Positions 54,267-62,729 of a stretch of 64,000 nt of DNA are shown here, one piece after another. The notes beneath the pieces were generated by a model, which saw only the letters and a program-made list of their open reading frames with translations, was not told where the DNA came from and did no database searches. Position numbers and translations under genes: made by a program. Positions within the stretch are counted from its first letter, which is position 1. Each line of letters opens with the position of its first letter. This DNA comes from Ignavibacteriota bacterium (lineage in GTDB: Bacteria > Bacteroidota > Ignavibacteria > SZUA-365), in assembly GCA_016218045.1 (NCBI GenBank), contig JACRFB010000031.1, positions 136,908 through 200,907 of the forward strand. The letters run 5' to 3'.

Positions 54267-54946
54267 GTCCGGTTGCTGAGATCGCGATACTCGCGGCGCT
54301 GTGGTGCGCCGCGCACAGCGTGCTGATTACTCCGCGCGTCACCGCCTATGCACGGCGCCGCTTCGGGGCTCTCTTTGCGTGGTACCGCCTCCTGTACAAT
54401 CTGTTCAGTCTCGTCTCGCTGCTCCCGCTGTTACTCTGTCTCCGTCACGCCGAAGCGCACACACTTTTTACATGGGCACAGCCGTGGATACTTGTCTCGT
54501 GGTTCGCCATCGCCGCGGCGGTGTACCTGCTCGCGGCGGGTGCGCGTGTCCACGACAACGCACATTTTTTCGGTTTCTCGCAGATCGCCGCGCAGCGACA
54601 CGGTCGCGAGGACGCCGTGCAGCCGTTTCACACCCGCGGCATCCTCGCGCGCGTGCGGCATCCCTATTACAGCGCCGGTATGCTGCTGATGATTTTTGCC
54701 GGGGATATCACGGATGTCAATCTCGCGGTGCGGATCGTGTTTCTCGTGTATCTTATTGTCGGTGCCATGCTGGAAGAAAAAAAACTGCTGGCGGAATTCG
54801 GTGATGTGTATGTGCGGTACAGGGGGAAGGTGCCGATGTTTGTACCAAAGGTGGGAAGACGAGGGACGGGGGACGAGGGACGAGGGACGGGAGACGGGGG
54901 ACGGGGACGGGGGACGGGGGACGAGGGACGGGGGAGTAGGGAGTAG
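54263..54946 (+). CDS. Membrane methyltransferase-like protein (ICMT/NnrU-like)
   Basis: 227 residues from a GTG at 54263 overlapping the previous stop. About five to six transmembrane helices and the C-terminal pattern TRGILARVRHPYYSAGMLLMIFAG ... MLEEKKLLAEFGDVYVRYRGKVPMFVP match the isoprenylcysteine methyltransferase/phospholipid methyltransferase-like family. After ~residue 195 the protein stops looking like the family: its last ~30 residues are encoded by the heptanucleotide array (Gly/Arg/Asp/Glu/Thr tail), with the stop codon inside the array. Confidence 0.75.
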   Translation: MSPVAEIAILAALWCAAHSVLITPRVTAYARRRFGALFAWYRLLYNLFSLVSLLPLLLCLRHAEAHTLFTWAQPWILVSWFAIAAAVYLLAAGARVHDNAHFFGFSQIAAQRHGREDAVQPFHTRGILARVRHPYYSAGMLLMIFAGDITDVNLAVRIVFLVYLIVGAMLEEKKLLAEFGDVYVRYRGKVPMFVPKVGRRGTGDEGRGTGDGGRGRGTGDEGRGSRE

Positions 54947-54960
54947 GGAGTGGGGAGTCG
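54858..54960 (+). repeat. Heptanucleotide tandem array (GACGRGG, then GAGTAGG)
   Basis: About fifteen consecutive ~7-nt units: GACGAGG/GACGGGG copies (one 6-nt copy at 54900-54905), turning into GAGTAGG from 54934. Its first ~89 bases code for the tail of the methyltransferase-like protein and hold its stop (54944-54946). G-runs of three or more occur in nearly every unit on the plus strand, so quadruplex formation is possible. Confidence 0.85.
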
Positions 54961-54990
54961 AAGCGTGACGTGCAGCGGGAGGCCATTCCA

Positions 54991-55022
54991 CATTGCCACC
55001 TTGCTACTTTGCTACCTTCCAC
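54991..55022 (+). repeat. Octamer array TTGCTACY
   Basis: Between 54991 and 55022 run TTGCCACC, TTGCTACT, TTGCTACC and TTCCACC-like units, about four copies of an 8-nt word. Confidence 0.6.
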
Positions 55023-55033
55023 CGCGCGCGTGT

Positions 55034-55068
55034 CACGTGTAACGTGCAACGTGTTACGTGTACTGTGC
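55034..55068 (+). repeat. Heptamer array NACGTGN
   Basis: Five 7-nt units in a row: CACGTGT, AACGTGC, AACGTGT, TACGTGT, ACTGTGC. With the two preceding arrays it fills most of the 205-base gap 54947-55151 before hydE; no promoter of the window type was seen there. Confidence 0.65.
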
Positions 55069-55151
55069 GCCGGGAAAGTGTTACATTACACGTCGTGTGG
55101 CGGATGCTGGAATGTCATCCGCGTGGTATGTGTAATCAGCGGTGATGACGG

Positions 55152-56258
55152 ATGTCGGATGAAATAAAACGTGTCGAGGCGATTCTGCGTGAAGCGGAAG
55201 AGGGGAAGGCGCCCGGTTTCGATGATGTGTGTTTTCTGTTGACGATGCGCGACGAGGAGGCCGAACGGTCGTTGCTCGCTGGCGCGTACCGCATCAAGGA
55301 GCGGATCATCGGCAGAAAAGTGTTTTTCCGCGGACTCATCGAGGTCAGCAACATCTGCGTGAAGGACTGCCTCTACTGCGGCATCCGCAAAAGCAATCGC
55401 TCGGTGGAGCGGTACATGATGAAGGAAGCCGAGATCCTTGCAGCCGCCGATTTTGCGTTTCGGAACCGGTATGGATCGATTGTGCTGCAATCGGGTGAAC
55501 GCAGCGACGCACACTTCGTCGATTTCATCGAGGATATCATCGCAAAGATCAAACAGCGGAGTGACGGCGCCCTCGGCATCACCCTTTCGTTGGGTGAGCA
55601 GAGCGAGGAAACGTACCGCCGCTGGTTCGCGGCCGGCGCGCATCGCTACCTGCTGCGTATCGAGACGTCGAGCCCGGAACTCTACCGCCGCCTGCATCCA
55701 GCGGATCACAACTTCGAGAAGCGCAGGCAATGTCTTGCGCTGCTCAAACACTGCGGCTATCAGGTCGGGACCGGCGTGATGATACGTCTTCCATTCCAGA
55801 CCTACGAGGATCTTGCGCGCGACATTCTCTTTTTCCGTGAGACCGACGTCGACATGATCGGCATGGGACCGTATCTGCCCAGCAGCAACACGCCGCTGGC
55901 GGATGAGCCCCCGGCCTCGTTTCCCATCGATATGGATCCGTATCGGCTCGCCATCCGGATGATCGCCGTGACACGTGTTGCGCTGCGCGACGTGAACATC
56001 GCCGCGACCACCGCGCTGCAGGCGTTGAAGCCCTTCGGCCGCGAGATGGGCCTGAAGGCGGGCGCAAACATCATCATGCCGAACGTCACGGACACGATGT
56101 ACAGGCCCTCGTACCAGCTCTACGACAACAAACCCTGCACCGACGAAAACGCGGACGATTGTGTGAGCTGCCTAGAGTCGCGCATCCTCGACATCGACGA
56201 GGAAATCGGGTACGGAGAATGGGGCGACTCGCGCCACTTCCGCGCCCGCGGCGCCTAA
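55152..56258 (+). CDS. hydE: HydE-like radical SAM protein
   Basis: 368 residues. Radical SAM motif CVKDCLYCG (Cys69, Cys73, Cys76); RIETSSPELYRRLHP and GTGVMIRLPFQTYEDLARDILFF are HydE/BioB-fold blocks. A second cluster motif Cys-x7-Cys-x2-Cys occurs near the C-terminus (CTDENADDCVSC), as in HydE of Thermotoga. HydE takes part in building the diiron subcluster of [FeFe] hydrogenase. No hydF, hydG or hydrogenase gene is in the window, so a true maturase role is unproven; a related PylB-like or other radical SAM role is possible. Its stop abuts the stop of the convergent cytochrome gene. Confidence 0.82.
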   Translation: MSDEIKRVEAILREAEEGKAPGFDDVCFLLTMRDEEAERSLLAGAYRIKERIIGRKVFFRGLIEVSNICVKDCLYCGIRKSNRSVERYMMKEAEILAAADFAFRNRYGSIVLQSGERSDAHFVDFIEDIIAKIKQRSDGALGITLSLGEQSEETYRRWFAAGAHRYLLRIETSSPELYRRLHPADHNFEKRRQCLALLKHCGYQVGTGVMIRLPFQTYEDLARDILFFRETDVDMIGMGPYLPSSNTPLADEPPASFPIDMDPYRLAIRMIAVTRVALRDVNIAATTALQALKPFGREMGLKAGANIIMPNVTDTMYRPSYQLYDNKPCTDENADDCVSCLESRILDIDEEIGYGEWGDSRHFRARGA

Positions 56259-56711
56259 TCAGCGCTCCGTGTCGGGCAGAAGCCAGGCGACAAGATCCGC
56301 GAGATCCGGGTCCGCGATGTTCCACCGCGGCATCGGATAATGCAGTCCTTTTCCCGCCGGATTGCGTCCCTCGGTGATTGCCGCGCGCAGCGTGGCGCGT
56401 GTATAGGCGGGACGGCGCTCGGTCGGTGCCGCAAGGTCGGCCGGCGTGATGGCAGGCGCGGTGAAGGGCCCGAGTGCGGGTATCGGTTGTGAACGACCCG
56501 CGCGGTCGTCGCCGTGGCAGGTTGCGCAGGCGATCTGCATCGCGGGATCTGCTAGTTCGCTGCGGTCGAGATCGCTCTCGATCGCCAGACCCGCGGCGTT
56601 GCGGCCGGTGAGGAAAATCTCCTCGCCATTGGGCCGCTGCCCCGCGCAGCCCGCGACGAATGATGCCGTGATACAAAGCGCGGGGAGTATGCGGAAAGTT
56701 TTCTGTGCCAT
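56259..56711 (-). CDS. c-type cytochrome lipoprotein
   Basis: 150 residues. Signal with lipobox FVAGC (Cys22), one heme motif CATCH (Cys62, Cys65, His66) and a likely distal Met in GLHYPMPRWNIADPDLADLVAWLL, the last also a typical cytochrome c helix. It is an envelope electron carrier anchored by lipid. The redox partner is unknown; it ends the kynurenine-rsmB gene run, 17 bases after rsmB. Confidence 0.88.
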   Translation of the reverse strand: MAQKTFRILPALCITASFVAGCAGQRPNGEEIFLTGRNAAGLAIESDLDRSELADPAMQIACATCHGDDRAGRSQPIPALGPFTAPAITPADLAAPTERRPAYTRATLRAAITEGRNPAGKGLHYPMPRWNIADPDLADLVAWLLPDTER

Positions 56712-56728
56712 GGTTGTGAATTCCGGTG

Positions 56729-58099
56729 TCAGGAATGGTTGTCACGCCGCCGCAGGCGGGCGATGAAGAAGCCGTCGGTGCCGTGTTCCGATGGTGTGAG
56801 CTGCAGCATGTGTGCCGTGTCGTCCGTCAACGACGTGACGCCATGCCGGGCGAAGGCGGGCGCGAGCGGCGCGGGTGCAAATGCGGGATTCGCCTCGAGG
56901 AAGGCGGCGACGACGCGCTCGTTTTCGTCGGGCATCAGCGAACAGGTTGCGTACACGAGAGTGCCGCCGGGAGAGACGGCGCGCGCGGCATCCTCGAGAA
57001 TCGCGCGCTGCGTCGCGGCGAGGCGCGCGAGTTGTTTCGGCGAGACGCGCCATTTTACCGCGGGATTGCGGCGCGCCGTGCCGGTGCCCGAACAGGGAGC
57101 GTCCACGAGGACTGCATCGAATCGTGCATGTTCGTCCCGCGGGGCGCTGCCGGGACGTGTGAGAACCGTTTCGATCGATGTCAGCGCGCAGCGCGCGGCG
57201 CGGCGTGTCAGCGACTGGAGGCGCTGTCGTTCGATGTCGGCGGCGCGGATGAAGCCCTCGTCGCCCATGAGGTCGGCCAGATGCAGGGTCTTGCCTCCCG
57301 CGCCCGCGCAGGCGTCGTACACCGACATGCCGGGGCGCGGATCGAGGGCGTATCCGATAAGCTGACTGCCGATGTCCTGAATTTCAAAGGCGCCTTCCTC
57401 GTAGAGCGGTGAGCCCGTAAGACGCGCGCGGCGCGCGAGCACGAGTCCGGCCGGCGACAGCGCGGATTCGATTGTCTCGACACCGTCAGCGGCGAGCCGC
57501 GCGCGCAGTTCGCCGCGTGTCATGTGACGTGTGTTCACGCGCAGGGCCACGCCAGCGGGCAGGCGCAGGGAGGCGCCCAAAGCCACCGCCGCGGGCCAGC
57601 CGCCGCTCCGCGTACTCCACTCCGCCAATATCCACGAGGGACACGAGGCATAGGCCGCGTACACGCCGAGGGTTTCCTCGTCGACCGGCGACGCGGCGTC
57701 CAGGCGTTCCGCAACACGCTGTGCAAGCGCGCGGTACACCTCCCGCGTCCGTTCGTGCATGGATGTTGTGTCGGCGCCCGAAAACTCGGCGCGCCGCGCC
57801 ACGGCATCGGCCCCCGGAACGTCGATTTCGAGCGCGAGCGCGAGTGCGGCATGAATGGCGCCGCGCTCCTCGGGCATGTCGGTTGTCGCTGCGGATTCGA
57901 GCGCCTCGATGCAGTGGCGCAGGCGCAGCGCCGCGAAGGCGAGCCAGGATGCCGCCTCGCGATCTTCGGACGAAAGTGTCTTTTTCCCGTGCAGCAGCGC
58001 GGCCGCGGTGTCGTCGAGCGGCTGCGGTGTCTTGCGCAGTACGCGGTACAGTTCCGCCGCTACCGCCGCGATGGCGCGCCGGGGTTTGTCGCCGTCCAC
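56729..58099 (-). CDS. rsmB: 16S rRNA (cytosine-C5) methyltransferase RsmB-like
   Basis: 456 residues. N-terminal NusB-like RNA-binding helical part (~1-150), C-terminal SAM domain (~180-456) with YDACAGAGGKTLHLADLMG, VDAPCSGTGTARRNPAVKWR and VYATCSLMPDENERVV; the two cysteines (PCSG and TCS) are the catalytic pair of the RsmB/NOP family. Modifies a cytosine of 16S rRNA (position 967 in E. coli). The start is 7 bases after the tryptophan dioxygenase stop, probably read from the same transcript. Confidence 0.92.
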   Translation of the reverse strand: MDGDKPRRAIAAVAAELYRVLRKTPQPLDDTAAALLHGKKTLSSEDREAASWLAFAALRLRHCIEALESAATTDMPEERGAIHAALALALEIDVPGADAVARRAEFSGADTTSMHERTREVYRALAQRVAERLDAASPVDEETLGVYAAYASCPSWILAEWSTRSGGWPAAVALGASLRLPAGVALRVNTRHMTRGELRARLAADGVETIESALSPAGLVLARRARLTGSPLYEEGAFEIQDIGSQLIGYALDPRPGMSVYDACAGAGGKTLHLADLMGDEGFIRAADIERQRLQSLTRRAARCALTSIETVLTRPGSAPRDEHARFDAVLVDAPCSGTGTARRNPAVKWRVSPKQLARLAATQRAILEDAARAVSPGGTLVYATCSLMPDENERVVAAFLEANPAFAPAPLAPAFARHGVTSLTDDTAHMLQLTPSEHGTDGFFIARLRRRDNHS

Positions 58100-58106
58100 G
58101 CGCGGC

Positions 58107-59198
58107 TCAGTATCCGGCCGCGAATCCGAGGCGCCGTTCCATGTCGGCGCTCAGCGCGGGCAGCGCGGCGCGCGGAATGATGTAGGTGGACAGGTCGATC
58201 AGATCGGTGTACACGCGGTGGTTCTCGGCGGTGGATTTCAGATAGTGATATCCGGAACTCCCGCCCGTGCCGATCTTGGTGCCGATCATACGGTGCACCA
58301 TCAGCGCGTGACGGTACCGCCACGTGGTGAACATCTCGTCGACGTCGATGAGGCCCGCGAGCAGGCGGTAGGGGAGCTGCAGTATGGGCTGGTCGCGGTA
58401 CAGCACGATGAAGAGCGCCGCCTGCGTGGCGCGGTGCGAAAGCCGGCGCTTGCCCGACTGCCGCAACTCCTCGTGCAGGGGCTCCTCGAACAGGGCGTTG
58501 AAGCGTGCCGCGGTGGCGTCGAGTTCCTCGAACTGCACGCGCTTCTCGAGCTCGGTCAGTGTTGTGTTGCCCGCGATCACCGCGCGGTCGCCGTCGAGCA
58601 TCGCGTGGACGGCGCCGCGGTATTCCTGCCAGAACGAGTAGTCGCCCGCGTCCAGAAATGGTGTGCGTTCGAGCCAGCGCTCGAGCAGATCGTACAGCGA
58701 GGGCTGCGACTCCGCGCGTTTGAGCAATTCCTGATGCTCGGGCGAAACACGCGTGTGGTAGGCGAACTGATTGTACAGCAGGCGCTGTTCGGCCTTGAGT
58801 CCGAAAGCGATTTCGACGAGACGGAATTGTACGCTCTGGAATCCCGAGGCGGGAAAGAGGTAGTCGCGGAAATCGAGGAAGTCCATCGGCGTCATCGTCT
58901 CGAGCACGCGTAATTGATCGATGATCACTTTCTGTATCTCGACGATGCGGTGCAGGCGCGACACGGCCGTGCCGAGCACCTTTTCGTCGACGGTGTCGCC
59001 GGCGAAAAGATCGATCACCGATCCCATCTCGTGCAGGATCTGTTTGAACCACAGTTCGTACGCCTGATGCACGATGATGAACAACATCTCGTCGTGCGCG
59101 GGAGCGCCGTATTCTGCGCTCTTGGGAGACTGTGCGCCGAGTAATTGCTCGAGTTTGAGATACTCGGCGTAATACACGGGCGGATAGGGCTTGTCCAT
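58107..59198 (-). CDS. kynA: Tryptophan 2,3-dioxygenase
   Basis: 363 residues from ATG 59198 (MDKPYPPVYYAEYLKLEQLL); the frame is open to 59957 but that part overlaps the monooxygenase gene. Heme enzyme that opens the indole ring of tryptophan to N-formylkynurenine. Family blocks: YGAPAHDEMLFIIVHQAYELWFKQILHE, FRDYLFPASGFQSVQFR, and WRYRHALMVHRMIGTKIGTGGSSGYHYLKS, the last with the proximal heme His. Length is a little above that of bacterial homologs (about 280), nearer to eukaryotic ones. Last enzyme gene of the kynurenine run. Confidence 0.95.
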   Translation of the reverse strand: MDKPYPPVYYAEYLKLEQLLGAQSPKSAEYGAPAHDEMLFIIVHQAYELWFKQILHEMGSVIDLFAGDTVDEKVLGTAVSRLHRIVEIQKVIIDQLRVLETMTPMDFLDFRDYLFPASGFQSVQFRLVEIAFGLKAEQRLLYNQFAYHTRVSPEHQELLKRAESQPSLYDLLERWLERTPFLDAGDYSFWQEYRGAVHAMLDGDRAVIAGNTTLTELEKRVQFEELDATAARFNALFEEPLHEELRQSGKRRLSHRATQAALFIVLYRDQPILQLPYRLLAGLIDVDEMFTTWRYRHALMVHRMIGTKIGTGGSSGYHYLKSTAENHRVYTDLIDLSTYIIPRAALPALSADMERRLGFAAGY

Positions 59199-59227
59199 GG
59201 GGAATCTCGGGCGGAAGTGGAATGAAA

Positions 59228-60607
59228 TCAGAGTGTGGTTGCGGGGAAGGGCGGCAGCAGGGTCGTGACGAGCCGGTCTGCGCGCGCCCAGTCGATGTCG
59301 GCGACGTTGCGCGCATCGGCGGTCACTTCGTCGAGGATACGATCCTGTATGCGCCCGCGTTCCAGCGCGACGGCGTAGGGGATGCGATGGAACGAGACCA
59401 TCGAGTACTTCGGAATGAAGTGCCCGGGATGCCGCCGTTCGAGCGTGAGATTGGCCTCCTTGAGCAAGGGGAAACGCGGATCGGCGACGGTGTCGCGCAT
59501 TTCGACAAAGTTCTCGAGCGCGAGGTCGGCAATGGCGTTGGCATTGTCCCTGCGGCGCTCCTCGTACTCGGCGTACACGCGCGACCAGTCCGCGCCGTGT
59601 ATGTCGACGCAGGCGGCGAGCGCCGAACAGTCCTCGAACGCGCAGTTCATGCCCTGGCCGAAGAACGGCACTATCGCGTGCGCCGCGTCGCCGAGCAAGG
59701 CGGCCGTGCCGCCCGCGTGCCAGGGTGCGGAGCGCACGGTCACCAGCGCGCTCGCGGGATTCGCGGCCCAGTCGCTTTCGAAGGTGGGCATCATCGCGAG
59801 CGCGTCGGGGAAGTCGCGCGCAAAAAAGACACGCGCGGTGTCGGGCGTCGCAAGCGCGTCGAATCCGGTCTCGCCCGCAAAGGGCAGGAACAGCGTGCAG
59901 GTGAAACTGCGGTCGGTGTTCGGCAACGCGATCAGCATGTAACTCCCGCGCGGCCATATGTGCAGCGCGTTGTGATCGAGTCGGAAGCCGCCCTGCGCGT
60001 CGGGCGGAATTGCGAGTTCCTTGTACCCGTGTTCGAGATAGGATTGGCTGTAGTTGAAACGGCCGCGCTGCTGCATCTCGAGGCGTATCGCCGAAGCGGA
60101 TCCGTCGGTGCCGATCACCGTGTCGGCCGCGGCCGTGAAGTCGCCTCCGGTGCCTTCGTTGCGGAACAACACGGTGCCCGTCGAAAGATCGATGCCCGTG
60201 CAGCGTGTGTTGAAATGGATGCGCACGTTGTCGTGTTCCTCGGCCAGATCCATCAGGCGCATGTTCAGCTCGGCGCGCGAGACGGAATTGATCACTTCGT
60301 GCTCCCGCTGTCCGTACGGCGAAAAGGTCTGCTCTCCCGCGACGCTGTGCAGCATGCGGCCGCGCATGGGGATGAGGATCGGCTCGATGCCCGCGTACAG
60401 GCCCACTTCGCGGAGCGCGTGAATGCCGCGCACCGACAGCGCGAGATTGATCGAACGGCCCGCGCTAATGCGCGTCCGGCGCATGTCGGGCCTGCGCTCG
60501 TACATGTCGATGCGGAACCCGCGCTTTGCGAGATAGACGGCGAGAAGGGACCCTGCGAGTCCGGCGCCGACAAGTATGACGTGGCCGCTGTTGCGTGTGA
60601 GTGTCAT
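59228..60607 (-). CDS. kmo: Kynurenine 3-monooxygenase
   Basis: 459 residues from ATG 60607; no good Shine-Dalgarno site is visible. FAD-dependent hydroxylase: GxGxxG in ILVGAGLAGSLLAVYLAKRG, the motif RAELNMRLMDLAEEH, TVIGTDGSASAIR, and GDAAHAIVPFFGQGMNCAFEDC, the last being the signature of KMO. Turns kynurenine into 3-hydroxykynurenine with NADPH and O2. C-terminal hydrophobic helix typical of eukaryotic KMO is not evident. Confidence 0.94.
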   Translation of the reverse strand: MTLTRNSGHVILVGAGLAGSLLAVYLAKRGFRIDMYERRPDMRRTRISAGRSINLALSVRGIHALREVGLYAGIEPILIPMRGRMLHSVAGEQTFSPYGQREHEVINSVSRAELNMRLMDLAEEHDNVRIHFNTRCTGIDLSTGTVLFRNEGTGGDFTAAADTVIGTDGSASAIRLEMQQRGRFNYSQSYLEHGYKELAIPPDAQGGFRLDHNALHIWPRGSYMLIALPNTDRSFTCTLFLPFAGETGFDALATPDTARVFFARDFPDALAMMPTFESDWAANPASALVTVRSAPWHAGGTAALLGDAAHAIVPFFGQGMNCAFEDCSALAACVDIHGADWSRVYAEYEERRRDNANAIADLALENFVEMRDTVADPRFPLLKEANLTLERRHPGHFIPKYSMVSFHRIPYAVALERGRIQDRILDEVTADARNVADIDWARADRLVTTLLPPFPATTL

Positions 60608-60641
60608 GGGAGAAACGTCGTGTTGGTGACGGGATGGCGGA

Positions 60642-61901
60642 TCACGGCTTCGCGTGAAACTCCGCGTGGAAGAGGCCTGCAAAACGCAGGACGTCGTAGA
60701 AGCTGTTGTACAGCGGCGCGGGCGCGACGCGTATCACGTCGGGCTCGCGCCAGTCGCAGATCACGCCCTGCGCGGCGAGCGCGTTGAACACCTCGCGCCC
60801 GTTGCGACGCACACGGATCGACAATTGCGCGCCGCGCTGAAGGGGATCCGCCGGCGTGATGATGTCCCAGTCCGCGTGCGGTCGGGAACGCAGCAGGGTG
60901 TCGAGCGCGCCAGTGAGGGCGGCGCTTTTGACACGCAGCGCGTCGATGCCGGCCTCGTCGAATATCTGCATCGACGCGCGCAGCGCCGCCATGCCGAGCA
61001 CCGGTGCGTTGCTGAGCTGCCAGCCCTCCGCGCCCGGTATCGGGTGGAAGTCCGGTCCCATCGCAAAACGTGTGGCCTTGTCGTGTCCCCACCAACCCGC
61101 GAAGCGCGGCAGGTCCGCGGCCGTACCGTGCCGCTGATGCACAAAGGCGCCGCCGGGCGCGCCGGGGCCGGCGTTGAGATATTTATAGGAACACCAGACG
61201 GCAAAATCCGGACCCCACTCGTGCAGCGCGAGCGGCACATTGCCGACGGCGTGTGCGAGGTCGAAACCGACGGTGATGCCCTTCGCGCGCGCGGCCTCGG
61301 CGATGAGTCCGAGTTCAAAGAACTGTCCGCTGTAGTAATTCACTCCTCCAAGCAGCAGCAGGGCGATCTCGTCGCCGCGCCGTTCGATCAGCTCGAGTAT
61401 GTCGCTCGTGGGAATGATGTCGCCGCCGTCGTGTGCGGCGATCTCTATCAGGCCGTTCTGTGGATCAAACCCGTGAAAGGCGAGCTGCGACGCGGCCGCG
61501 TACCGGTCCGACGGAAAGGCCATGTGTTCGATCGCGATCTTGTGTCGCGCGGGTGTGGGACGGTAGAAACTGACCAGAAGCAGATGCAGGTTCACGGTCA
61601 GACTGTTCATCACCACAACTTCCGAGGGGAGCGCGCCCACGAGCAGCGCGGTCGACGTGGTCAGCGACTCGTGATACGACACCCACGGCGTGTGCGCGCG
61701 GAAATGCCCTTCCACGCCGTGCCGCGCCCAGTCGTCGAGTTCGCGGTCGATGAAGCGCCGCACGCTGAGCGGCTGTAGTCCGAGCGAATTGCCGCACAGG
61801 TACACGGCAAGGGATCCGTCGTCGAGTGTCGGGAAGGCGAAACGCGCGCGGAACGCCGCGAGTGGATCGCGCGCATCGAGTTCTTCGATGGGAATGTGCA
61901 T
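60642..61901 (-). CDS. kynU: Kynureninase
   Basis: 419 residues. PLP-dependent: YLCGNSLGLQP, MNSLTVNLHLLLVSFY, GGVNYYSGQFFEL, GFDLAHAVGNVPL and the PLP Lys in CSYKYLNAGPGAPGGAFVH. Cleaves 3-hydroxykynurenine to 3-hydroxyanthranilate and alanine. Three bases after the cyclase gene. Confidence 0.96.
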   Translation of the reverse strand: MHIPIEELDARDPLAAFRARFAFPTLDDGSLAVYLCGNSLGLQPLSVRRFIDRELDDWARHGVEGHFRAHTPWVSYHESLTTSTALLVGALPSEVVVMNSLTVNLHLLLVSFYRPTPARHKIAIEHMAFPSDRYAAASQLAFHGFDPQNGLIEIAAHDGGDIIPTSDILELIERRGDEIALLLLGGVNYYSGQFFELGLIAEAARAKGITVGFDLAHAVGNVPLALHEWGPDFAVWCSYKYLNAGPGAPGGAFVHQRHGTAADLPRFAGWWGHDKATRFAMGPDFHPIPGAEGWQLSNAPVLGMAALRASMQIFDEAGIDALRVKSAALTGALDTLLRSRPHADWDIITPADPLQRGAQLSIRVRRNGREVFNALAAQGVICDWREPDVIRVAPAPLYNSFYDVLRFAGLFHAEFHAKP

Positions 61902-61904
61902 GGT

Positions 61905-62729
61905 TCAGTCTCGGAGGAAATGGACGGTGAACAGGACGGGCCTGCTGGGCGCCGCGTCCGTGGCAAAGGGCGCGCATTGCAGATTGAGCAGATACGCCCC
62001 GTCGGCAATTTCGTCGGGCACGTGGATGAATTCGGTGACCGTGCGCGCGGCCGCCGCGCCGGGCTGCAGCGTGTGCTGCGCGGCGGGCATGTTCCAGAAG
62101 ATGCGATGCGCGGCGAGGCGGCCGCCGTCGTCGGCCCGGTCGAGCGAAGGGATGTCGACCAGCAGATGCGACACACCCGACGCCGCGATGAACTCCATCG
62201 CATCGTGTGTGAAGAAGGGCGCGGGAACGACGCTCCAGTCGCGCGTGACCTTGTCCGCCCCGTTCGGAAGTGTGCGTATCACGAGCGCGTCCAGGAAACC
62301 GGGCTCGGCCCGTCCCAGCGCGGCGCGCAGCATCGCGGCGGTGATGTGTGTGTCGCCCGGCTGTATGTCGAGGCCCGTGGTCTCGTCGTTCTCCCGCGGC
62401 GAAATGGGCGCAACGCTGATCAGGGTCGCGGGCAGCAGGGTGTCGCGCAGCAGTGTGTGCACCGAGAGCCGCTCGTCGACGATGTGGCCGATACATTCGG
62501 TGTGTGTGCCGTTGCAATGCGGCATGAACGTGTACGACTCGACGTTGCAGCTCCCGCCCTCGCGCGTGTCGCCCACCATGGCGCCCGCGCGCAGCACCTC
62601 GGCGCGCGCGGGTGGCGCGCCGTATGCACCCGGCTGCGCGCCGCGGAAATCCAGCGGAATGGAAATGTGCAGGGGAGACCCGAGATCGGCGGCGCAGGCG
62701 GCACCGGCTATGGTGAACGAGATTATCAT
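61905..62729 (-). CDS. Cyclase-family protein, probable kynurenine formamidase
   Basis: 274 residues from ATG 62729, overlapping the upstream stop (ATGA). Cyclase/KynB-like fold (DUF3/PF04199) with the metal block MPHCNGTHTECIGHI and ERNDETTGLDIQPGD-type residues downstream. In most members the motif is HxGTHxDxPxH; here Glu stands in place of the Asp. Given its position between ACMS decarboxylase and kynureninase it most likely hydrolyses N-formylkynurenine to kynurenine, the only pathway step not otherwise encoded. This is an inference; a different cyclic-substrate hydrolase cannot be excluded. Confidence 0.75.
   Translation of the reverse strand: MIISFTIAGAACAADLGSPLHISIPLDFRGAQPGAYGAPPARAEVLRAGAMVGDTREGGSCNVESYTFMPHCNGTHTECIGHIVDERLSVHTLLRDTLLPATLISVAPISPRENDETTGLDIQPGDTHITAAMLRAALGRAEPGFLDALVIRTLPNGADKVTRDWSVVPAPFFTHDAMEFIAASGVSHLLVDIPSLDRADDGGRLAAHRIFWNMPAAQHTLQPGAAAARTVTEFIHVPDEIADGAYLLNLQCAPFATDAAPSRPVLFTVHFLRD

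Noticed and set aside
59199-59957. Long N-terminal extension of tryptophan 2,3-dioxygenase
   Set aside because: The extra 253 residues are out-of-frame monooxygenase sequence; family similarity starts at 59198.
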